Of a stretch of DNA of 9,554 nt, positions 3,789 to 9,554 are shown one piece after another. The position numbers and the translations under genes are program-made. The first letter of the stretch is position 1; the number at the start of each line of letters is the position of its first letter. This DNA comes from Oribacterium sp. UBA3737 (GTDB lineage Bacteria > Bacillota_A > Clostridia > Lachnospirales > Lachnospiraceae): contig DFGZ01000192.1 of the NCBI GenBank assembly GCA_002371295.1, forward strand, positions 1 to 9,554, read 5' to 3'. Under the pieces are notes generated by a model. It ran no database searches. It saw only the letters and a program-made list of their open reading frames with translations, and had not been told where the DNA came from.

Positions 3789-5462
3789 TCAGGCCAAAGT
3801 AACCTTCACCTTATGATCGTACCACTTTCCCTTTTTCCCGAGGAGAGCAAGATCAAATTCCTCATCAAGGTTATCCACCGGAATGTCAAAACCGTAGACC
3901 GATTCAGTCTTTCCGTCAGAATAGGTCACCTTGTCTGTTGTCGGCTGAAGAACTCCTGCACTGTCCTTTTCTGCCTCATCAGCAGTTCCGGGATAAAGAT
4001 TTGTGATGTTCTTTGATGCCAGAGAAACATGGATGCTCATCTTTCCATCCTTAACCGTAAGGATGCCCTTTCCGTCATACGCCTCGTTCACATGGAACAT
4101 GCTGTTGTCGGTAGTGAAAAAGGCATCGTATGTTCCGTCCTCCTGAGCCTTTGTGTTACCGGATTTTGTGACTTCACCGGAAACTGAGTCAAGGCTTTCG
4201 ATGGCGTCCTTACTGTGAGCCACATAAATCTCCTGAACCTCAGCTATACCGCCCAGGCCTGCGATCTGTGTGTCCACCTCATCAAATGCACCTGAAGCCA
4301 CAAAAAGGCTCTTCCAGGAATCCTCTTCATCACCTGCCATATCGTTGTTGGCATGATCGCCTGCAACCACCATAAGGGGTCTCAGGATCACCTTCTTGTA
4401 GCCTGCTGCCTTGATCTTCTCTATAACACTCTCGCAGGATGTGCTCTCAGGCTTGCCCTCAACTGTTCCGATGAAGACATTGGCATAATCAAGAGCCTCC
4501 ATCTGTGACTGCATCTGCTCGTAGGTGACGCTTGCGGAATGGGATGTACCGTGACCCATAAATACAAAGGCTGTTCCGTCTTCCTGAGCGGCCTTCAGAT
4601 CCTTGTAGCCGGCTTCAGAAACAGCTTCCTTGGTGATGGCCTCTGCTACAGCCTTCTTGTCATCATTCACTGAGCTTGAATCTGCTCCTACCTGTCCGAG
4701 GAGTGGCTCCGCGATAACAACATTTTCGAACTTATCCTTATAGGACATGACAGCTTTCGAAAGCTCGTCATACTCTGCGCCGTGCATAAGGTGTGTAGGC
4801 TGAACAACAAGATTCTTTACCCCGTTGTCAACGGCTCTCTGAAGGGCCTCATCCATGTTATCGATCTTTGCGTCATCCCTTGCCTGAACATGATTGATGA
4901 TTATCTGTGCCGTGAAGGCTCTTCTCACATCCCAGTCTGGGTAAGCCTTGGCAAGGGCCTTTTCGATGCCACCGATATCTGTGGCACGTGAGTCGTTGAA
5001 GGATGTTCCGAAGCTCACAACCAGAAGCTCGTTCTCACCTATCTCGTCTCCGTTCAGTGTGTCATCCCTGGAAGCATCTCCTGTATCTCTTCCGAAATAA
5101 TCAGGATCGGCTTCTTCTCCCTGAACCAGCTCCTTCTGTTCGTCCGTAAGGGCGTCCCAGGCTGCCTTTGCCTCTCTGCACTGCTCATCGGTGTTCTCGT
5201 TCCACTCCTGAACATAAATGGCATCGATAAGTTCAGCCACATGGTCTGCAGCTTCCTGATCGCTGTTCTTTTCCGAAGCTTCCTTACTTTCTTCTTTGCT
5301 TTCTTCGGTACTGACTTCGCTGCTTTCTACCTCACTCTCTGTGCTTTCTGCCTGTGTTTCCGAAGGTGCAGAAGCCGCCGGCACATCATTGGTACCGCAT
5401 GCAGCCATCAAGGACGCTATAAGAACTGCCGCGCATAAAACTGCCAGATTTCTTCTCTTCAT
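3789..5462 (-). CDS. cbiK: Exported CbiK-type cobalt/tetrapyrrole chelatase lipoprotein
   Basis: A 557-residue surface lipoprotein. Residues 1-21 are a signal peptide with lipobox L-M-A-A-C22, followed by a Ser/Glu linker (31-70). A small helical segment (71-114, ending A-W-D-A-L-T-D-E-Q-K-E-L-V) resembles one seen in other Firmicute surface proteins. The anaerobic cobaltochelatase domain covers about 143-415: V-S-F-G-T-S-F (149-155), Q-P-T-H224-L-M-H-G-A-E-Y, G-H304-G-T, G-T-V-E335-G and V-A-G-D-H370-A-N-N-D-M-A-G-D. The His/Glu/His metal residues of CbiK thus appear present. Residues 443-557 form a NEAT-like beta domain. Cytoplasmic CbiK (about 260 residues) puts cobalt into sirohydrochlorin for B12 synthesis; this version is outside and next to an ABC importer, as with periplasmic CbiK of Desulfovibrio. 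GGAGGG (5468-5473) lies 5 bases before the ATG. Confidence 0.9.
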   Translation of the reverse strand: MKRRNLAVLCAAVLIASLMAACGTNDVPAASAPSETQAESTESEVESSEVSTEESKEESKEASEKNSDQEAADHVAELIDAIYVQEWNENTDEQCREAKAAWDALTDEQKELVQGEEADPDYFGRDTGDASRDDTLNGDEIGENELLVVSFGTSFNDSRATDIGGIEKALAKAYPDWDVRRAFTAQIIINHVQARDDAKIDNMDEALQRAVDNGVKNLVVQPTHLMHGAEYDELSKAVMSYKDKFENVVIAEPLLGQVGADSSSVNDDKKAVAEAITKEAVSEAGYKDLKAAQEDGTAFVFMGHGTSHSASVTYEQMQSQMEALDYANVFIGTVEGKPESTSCESVIEKIKAAGYKKVILRPLMVVAGDHANNDMAGDEEDSWKSLFVASGAFDEVDTQIAGLGGIAEVQEIYVAHSKDAIESLDSVSGEVTKSGNTKAQEDGTYDAFFTTDNSMFHVNEAYDGKGILTVKDGKMSIHVSLASKNITNLYPGTADEAEKDSAGVLQPTTDKVTYSDGKTESVYGFDIPVDNLDEEFDLALLGKKGKWYDHKVKVTLA

Positions 5463-5560
5463 AATTTCCCTCCTCTATAAAGGTATGTTTTTTGCCGTTT
5501 ATCTCTGACATACGGATTCAGATCTGACCGGCTCCCAATACAAAAAACTTTTATCCGGAA

Positions 5561-6346
5561 TTATACCACGCTTTCCATAGATTGCAAAAGTATCTCCAGA
5601 TTTTCCTCGCTGATGTCGTAGAGCTTACAGAGCACCTTCCGGTTCAGAATCTCCTTCGGGGTACCCACTTTGATGATGTCTCTGTCCTTCACGCATACTA
5701 TACGGTCCGATATCACCCTCGCCAGTTCAAATTCATGAAGCGAAATGATGACAGTCATTTTCCGGCTTTCACGAAGCTTTCCAAGAAGTCGTATAAGCTC
5801 CAGCTTGTATCTTATGTCCATATAGGATGTTGGCTCATCCAGTACCAGAATCTTCGGTTCCTGCGTAAGAGTCCGCGCCAGCATCACCCTCTGCTTCTGT
5901 CCGTCGCTCAGCTCTCTGAAATATCTGTCTGCCAGTTCCGAAACACTTAAGAGTGCCAATGCCTCTCCCACCACTTCCTCGTCGTGGCTCGTGAGCATTC
6001 CCATGTGACCTGTATAGGGATATCTTCCGGCTTCAACCACATCCCTCACCGTCATGAGCTCAGGGTCGATGCGCTCTGTAAGAAGTATGGAGACTGTTTC
6101 CGCAAGCTCATGATAGGAAAGCTTCGAAAGCTCCTTCCCGTCTATATATACTGTTCCCTTTACGGGCTCAAGCTGTCTCGCTACAGTCTTCAATATGGTG
6201 GATTTTCCTGCGCCGTTAGGTCCGATAAGGGTGATTATCTCTCCTTCGCCTATGGAGAGTTCGATGTTCCCGATCAGTACCCTGCCGCCGTAACCCACCG
6301 ACAGATCATTCAGTTTTAGCATTTCGGTTTTAGCATTGTTACCCAT
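5561..6346 (-). CDS. FecE/BtuD-type ABC transporter ATP-binding protein
   Basis: A 261-residue cytoplasmic ATPase that would power import of an iron-siderophore, haem or corrinoid complex. Motifs: Walker A G-P-N-G-A-G-K-S-T (42-50), signature L-S-D-G-Q (146-150), Walker B I-L-V-L-D-E (166-171), and switch histidine H204 in I-S-L-H-E. The Q-loop position reads S-I-L-L-T-E-R (86-92), with threonine where glutamine is usual; this variant occurs in some members of this subfamily as I remember them. Length and motif order are those of FecE/FhuC/BtuD. It follows the permease by 82 bases on the same strand. GGAG lies 11 bases before the ATG at 6346, a somewhat long spacing; a second ATG at codon 9 is possible. 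Confidence 0.92.
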   Translation of the reverse strand: MGNNAKTEMLKLNDLSVGYGGRVLIGNIELSIGEGEIITLIGPNGAGKSTILKTVARQLEPVKGTVYIDGKELSKLSYHELAETVSILLTERIDPELMTVRDVVEAGRYPYTGHMGMLTSHDEEVVGEALALLSVSELADRYFRELSDGQKQRVMLARTLTQEPKILVLDEPTSYMDIRYKLELIRLLGKLRESRKMTVIISLHEFELARVISDRIVCVKDRDIIKVGTPKEILNRKVLCKLYDISEENLEILLQSMESVV

Positions 6347-6428
6347 TTATTGTTCGTCTCCGGTACATATCAATAAAGACTTATATTTCGATTTTCCTGC
6401 AGAAGCCGCCAAAATCAGCATAGTCAGA

Positions 6429-7463
6429 TTACTTTCTGATTCGTCTTCGTACCAGCATAACTATCACTACAGGTGCGCCGAAAACGCTGGTAACTGTACT
6501 TATATTAAGCTCTGTTGGTGCAAATGCACACCTCGCTATGAGATCACATCCCATACAGAACACGGCTCCTGAGAGGAATGTTGCCGGTATTACCACCATG
6601 GCCTTCGATACCTTCAGCATACTCTTTGTCAGAAAGGGAACCGCAATCCCAACGAAGGAGACAGGTCCCGCAAATGCCGTCACCGTAGCAGAAAGAATGC
6701 TGGACAGTAATATAAGAAGAAGCCTGAACAGACGGACATTGACCCCCATGCTCTTTGCGTAGTTTTCTCCAAGCTGAAGGGCATCTATGGGTTTTGACAA
6801 AAGAAATGAAAAAAGCGTTGTCAGGGTAATGATTGAAGCCGACAGGTAAACATTGTCCCAGGACATACCTGAAAAGCTGCCAAGTGACCAGCCGCGAAGA
6901 TTCACGATATCCGAGTCTTCCGCAAAGGTCAGAAGAAAGTCCGTTGCGGCGGAACAGATATAGCCAACCATGATTCCCGCCACAAGAAGTCCGGCAGAAT
7001 CCTTTACATGCCGGGACACCAGAAGAATGAAGCCCGTGGTGATAAGGGAGCCGAAAAAGGCAGCTGCTATCATGTTCCATGTGCTGACACTGCGGTAAAC
7101 TCTCAGAAGAAATATCATGTTGAGGGCCACCGTGAATTTAGCTCCGGAGGATATGCCCAGCACAAAGGGGCCGGCTATGGGGTTGCCAAAAAAGGTCTGA
7201 AGCAGGAAGCCCGAGACTGCCAGTGCACCGCCAAGTATCGCTGCCATGATCAGTCTCGGCAGACGGATCATGCGGATGATGCTGTAGGCGCTGCTGCCCT
7301 CATCCCCGCCTTTCAAAATTTCAAAAACCCGGGAAAGAGGAATACTGACATTTCCGGTATTGATATTTAAGATCAGGATGATGAAAAACGCTGCAGTAAG
7401 AAGGGCGAACACCGCCCCGTACCTGACTGCTCTTTGTTTTTTCATTGAAGATCTTTCATTCAT
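6429..7463 (-). CDS. FecCD/BtuC-type ABC transporter permease
   Basis: A 344-residue polytopic membrane protein, probably ten helices, forming the homodimeric channel of the importer. Hallmarks of the FecCD family are visible: I-R-L-P-R (66-70), G-N-P-I-A-G-P-F-V-L-G-I-S-S-G-A (93-108), G-W-S-L-G-S-F (191-197), F-A-G-P-V-S-F-V-G-I-A-V-P (264-276, the region coupling to the ATPase), and the C-terminal S-V-F-G-A-P-V-V (326-333). The usual P-H after V-G-L-I-V is P-F here. The open frame reaches 7496, but GAGG (7470-7473) lies 6 bases before the ATG at 7461-7463, which is chosen and gives a normal cytoplasmic N-terminus. It follows the binding-protein gene by 45 bases. Confidence 0.93.
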   Translation of the reverse strand: MNERSSMKKQRAVRYGAVFALLTAAFFIILILNINTGNVSIPLSRVFEILKGGDEGSSAYSIIRMIRLPRLIMAAILGGALAVSGFLLQTFFGNPIAGPFVLGISSGAKFTVALNMIFLLRVYRSVSTWNMIAAAFFGSLITTGFILLVSRHVKDSAGLLVAGIMVGYICSAATDFLLTFAEDSDIVNLRGWSLGSFSGMSWDNVYLSASIITLTTLFSFLLSKPIDALQLGENYAKSMGVNVRLFRLLLILLSSILSATVTAFAGPVSFVGIAVPFLTKSMLKVSKAMVVIPATFLSGAVFCMGCDLIARCAFAPTELNISTVTSVFGAPVVIVMLVRRRIRK

Positions 7464-7508
7464 CTGAAACCTCGTGAATTGATATTTGGGGCGCATTCGG
7501 CAACATAT

Positions 7509-9248
7509 TCACTGCATTTTTTTCAGGAACTTCATGCCTCCGGTGTCTCCCGAAAGCATGAGATGTACATCTCTCGCAAACTCGGAAACTGTGTCCGTAG
7601 ACTGATAGAATTCTTTGTCAACGATGTAGACATTGGAATCCTTTACAGCTTTGAAGTCTGACAAAAGGCTGTTCTTTGCCACAAGATCCCGAAGTGTCTC
7701 CACCGAACTGTCAATGCTGCCGTTGTAAATGATGTAGTCGGCATCGGCAGCTGCCGCATAGAACTCTTCCATGGAAATGTCTATGGATATGCTGTCGCTC
7801 TTCTCCTTCAGGGAATCAAACACATAGTCCCCGCCGCCGTCACGTATCATTTTGGGGATATAGTCGTCGGAATTTCTCACCACTGCAAGTCCCCGGGAAT
7901 TGAAGTAGAAGAAGGCAACTGTTTTGCCTGTCTTTTCAAAGCCCTCTTTAAGACCTGAGCGTCTCAGCTCTTCTCTGAAAAAACTCTCTGCCTCATTTTC
8001 ATGATCAGTCATGGCGCCGTAAAGCTTCACCCATTCCGTCCTTCCCAGTGCATCGGTCTCATAGCTTGACCAGTCTATAAAAACAGGTATGCCTACCTTT
8101 TCAAGCTGTTCCTTTGTCTCCGGAGAATGGAGTATCATGGTGGACTCGATAGCCAGATCACAGCCTCCGTCAACGAGCATCTCATAGTCGGGAGCACTAT
8201 ACTTCCCTGCAAATGTCATCTTTCCGGACTTTATGGCTTCTCTCGGGGCTTCTATATCCCAGCCGGAAATGTCTGTGCCTGTATACTTTATGAGAGACAG
8301 CTCGTCAAGGACATTGAAGAGTGACATGGCACCGGTGGCTGCGAGATAAACATCCTTCAGCGGCTGTCTAAGAACAGTTATGTCCTTTGGGAGATTCCCG
8401 GGTACGTCACCACCCTCCGGCACCAGAAGATAATTTCTGCCGTCCGGGACGGAAATCAGTTTGTATGGAGAATCACTGTTTTCGCTTTTAAAATAATGAA
8501 CCGCAAAGCATTTCGCAAAAGAAAGCTCCATGGAGTGGTCGAAGCTTAGTCCGGATATAGCAGGATACGAAAGCAGCGTGTCATCACGTTCTGATATAAG
8601 AGCCTCCTTTACCAGTTCACGAAGATCCGATGAGTCGTTCACTGATGAAGTGTGAGCTGAGGCTTTCTCTGATACAGTGTGATCTGAATCATTCTCTGAT
8701 AAAGTCTGATCTGAGGCTTCCTCTGATGAAGTATGAGCTGAGTCCCTCTCCGATGAAGAGTACCATGAATCCTTTTCTGATGCCTGAGCCATTCCACCTT
8801 GATATGAACGACTGTCTTCAGATTTGTTCTCAGTGTCACCCTTTTCCGATTCACCTCCGCTGTATCTTTCGTCTATTGAAACAAAGATGGTATAGCTTAC
8901 CTCGTGGGGCTTTGACATAGCGCTGGTGCAGCCGATAAGCTCCATGTCTTTATCCAATTCCACAGGAACCGAAAAGACAGACGTTTTTTCACTATGATCG
9001 CCGTATATCTTCTCCGTATCGATTCTCACATAATCATAATGAGGACTGGAGAATGTAATTTCCGCAACAGCTCCTTCCTCACTGACCGTGACCTTTTCAC
9101 AGCTTATGCTCACTCTTCCTGAACCTCCCGACCATTCGAAGCGGGTCGGGGCGAAGTCGCCGGTGAGCTTTTTTCCACAGGATGTAAATATAAGCGCAAA
9201 AAAGATACATATAATTAATCTTTGAAATAAGGGGAATTGTATTTTCAT
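7509..9248 (-). CDS. Substrate-binding lipoprotein with NEAT-like domain
   Basis: A 579-residue surface receptor for the ABC importer. The signal peptide ends at lipobox I-F-T-S-C24. Residues 35-125 form a NEAT-like beta domain (F-S-S-P-H-Y-D-Y-V-R-I-D at 66-77, F-S-V-P-V at 92-96, A-M-S-K-P-H-E-V-S-Y-T at 110-120). Then comes a polar linker with 9-residue tandem repeats (157-201). A helical-backbone metal-receptor domain (FecB/BtuF/TroA-like) covers about 210-579: L-L-V-P-E-G-G, V-Y-L-A-A-T-G-A-M-S-L-F, D-L-A-I-E-S-T-M-I and late D-A-D-Y-I-I-Y-N-G. Its usual length is about 300 residues, so the extra N-terminal half is unusual. The ATG at 9248 has no strong ribosome binding site; AAGGG lies over 20 bases upstream. 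Ligand inferred: haem, corrinoid or another metal chelate. Confidence 0.88.
   Translation of the reverse strand: MKIQFPLFQRLIICIFFALIFTSCGKKLTGDFAPTRFEWSGGSGRVSISCEKVTVSEEGAVAEITFSSPHYDYVRIDTEKIYGDHSEKTSVFSVPVELDKDMELIGCTSAMSKPHEVSYTIFVSIDERYSGGESEKGDTENKSEDSRSYQGGMAQASEKDSWYSSSERDSAHTSSEEASDQTLSENDSDHTVSEKASAHTSSVNDSSDLRELVKEALISERDDTLLSYPAISGLSFDHSMELSFAKCFAVHYFKSENSDSPYKLISVPDGRNYLLVPEGGDVPGNLPKDITVLRQPLKDVYLAATGAMSLFNVLDELSLIKYTGTDISGWDIEAPREAIKSGKMTFAGKYSAPDYEMLVDGGCDLAIESTMILHSPETKEQLEKVGIPVFIDWSSYETDALGRTEWVKLYGAMTDHENEAESFFREELRRSGLKEGFEKTGKTVAFFYFNSRGLAVVRNSDDYIPKMIRDGGGDYVFDSLKEKSDSISIDISMEEFYAAAADADYIIYNGSIDSSVETLRDLVAKNSLLSDFKAVKDSNVYIVDKEFYQSTDTVSEFARDVHLMLSGDTGGMKFLKKMQ
8646..8780 (-). 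repeat. 27-bp tandem repeat, five copies, inside the binding protein
   Basis: Five in-frame 27-bp units encode 9-residue repeats with consensus S-E-x-[D/A]-S-x-[H/Q]-T-x: SEKDSWYSS, SERDSAHTS, SEEASDQTL, SENDSDHTV, SEKASAHTS. A partial sixth unit (S-V-N-D-S) follows. The copies have diverged, so the array is not a very recent expansion. It probably forms a flexible spacer between the NEAT-like and metal-receptor domains. Confidence 0.9.
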
Positions 9249-9287
9249 TATGTACCGGTTTCTATATATTCCCTTAATATGAAAAAA

Positions 9288-9316
9288 TTTATGTCATGCT
9301 ATGACGTGAGTGTCAA
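9288..9316 (-). promoter_or_regulatory. Promoter of the uptake operon with internal palindrome
   Basis: On the minus strand a perfect TTGACA (9311-9316) is separated by 17 bases from CATAAA (9288-9293, 4 of 6). It lies about 40 bases before the binding-protein ATG. A palindrome GTCAT-N3-ATGAC (9293-9305) fills part of the spacer and touches the -10, a position where a bound repressor would block polymerase. No Fur-box match was recognised. Confidence 0.6.
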
Positions 9317-9554
9317 AAGTCGATATCGGACCGCTTCGCGCTATGCGCTCTCGCGTCTACGTTCCACTTCGGTCGGCGCTAAGCGATGATCCACTGGATC
9401 ATCAGCGCCCTCCCACATTCCGCACTCTCAGGCCGATAAATCGTCCTTTCGTGCTCTCTGGGAACACCAGCCCATTTAGTTCGCTTCGCGAAGGGCTGGT
9501 GCTATATGCCAGATTCCTACGGAATCTGCCACCAGTCATGTGGGGCGTGTCATG
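9317..9554. repeat. Hairpin-dense noncoding region, structured RNA or palindromic repeat
   Basis: No convincing gene is present. Stems seen: GCGC-TAT-GCGC (9338-9348); GATGATCC with GGATCATC (9385-9392/9396-9403), extended by GGCGCT with AGCGCC (9375-9380/9404-9409) around a 4-base bulge; CACCAGCCC with GGGCTGGTG (9465-9473/9493-9501); palindrome CTTCGCGAAG (9484-9493); and CAGATTCC with GGAATCTG (9510-9517/9521-9528). The word CGCTTCGCG occurs twice (9332-9340, 9482-9490). TGTCATG occurs at both 9292-9298 and 9548-9554. It may be a dispersed palindromic repeat or a noncoding RNA; the window ends inside it. No B12-riboswitch signature was recognised. Confidence 0.5.

Noticed and set aside
5463..5560. 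Terminator or separate promoter between the ATPase and chelatase genes
   Set aside because: No stem with a T tract and no good -35/-10 pair were found; a 6-bp GTATGT/ACATAC pair with a long loop is not convincing, so the genes are treated as one operon.
6544..7080. 178-codon minus-strand frame within the permease gene
   Set aside because: It is a shifted reading of the FecCD permease, whose motifs are complete in the other frame.
8630..8920. Plus- and minus-strand repeat-containing frames over the 27-bp array
   Set aside because: A 27-bp repeat keeps all frames periodic and open; only the binding-protein frame continues into domains.
9293..9554. Cobalamin riboswitch before the uptake operon
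   Set aside because: The CbiK link made this attractive, but I found no B12-box-like conserved core, and the promoter lies downstream of most of the structured region, so the structure would not be in the operon mRNA.

Overview
The window looks like chromosomal DNA of an anaerobic, Gram-positive gut or rumen Firmicute, most likely a Lachnospiraceae member. This is inference from a clostridial 2[4Fe-4S] ferredoxin, GGAGG-type ribosome binding sites, lipoproteins with Ser/Glu-rich linkers, and the gene families present. No rRNA, tRNA, CRISPR array or complete insertion sequence was found.

Left part (1-2350). A small ferredoxin gene ends at 179 and is closed by a strong terminator. Next, on the minus strand, is an orphan RelB/DinJ-like antitoxin whose RelE/ParE-like toxin partner keeps only about 12 N-terminal codons. 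Divergent from it is an AT-rich three-gene operon with overlapping genes: an XRE-type regulator (640-993), an ImmA/IrrE-type HExxH metallopeptidase (977-1714) and a PIN-domain nuclease (1707-2249, probably starting at a TTG). By analogy with ImmR/ImmA, the protease may inactivate the repressor and release the nuclease; this looks like a defence, stress or toxin-antitoxin-like module. A pair of 10-bp inverted arms lies in the divergent promoter region.

Middle part (2250-3594). An AT-rich gap holds a strong hairpin, a possible transposon-end motif and a short protein-like open frame. It is followed by an unrecognised minus-strand gene for a 237-residue cytoplasmic protein with a probable coiled coil and its own terminator.

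Right part (3595-9248, all minus strand, read from right to left). This is an operon for uptake of a metal complex: a substrate-binding lipoprotein with an N-terminal NEAT-like domain and a 9-residue tandem-repeat linker, a FecCD-type permease, a FecE-type ATPase, an exported CbiK-type tetrapyrrole chelatase lipoprotein whose C-terminal domain resembles the one in the binding protein, and a 56-residue membrane protein of unknown function. A good promoter precedes the operon. The combination suggests capture of haem, a corrinoid or another metal tetrapyrrole at the cell surface, with the chelatase inserting or removing the metal outside the membrane.

Right edge (9293-9554). The region is packed with GC-rich inverted repeats and no convincing ORF. 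It looks like a structured RNA or a dispersed palindromic repeat, and it is cut by the window end.
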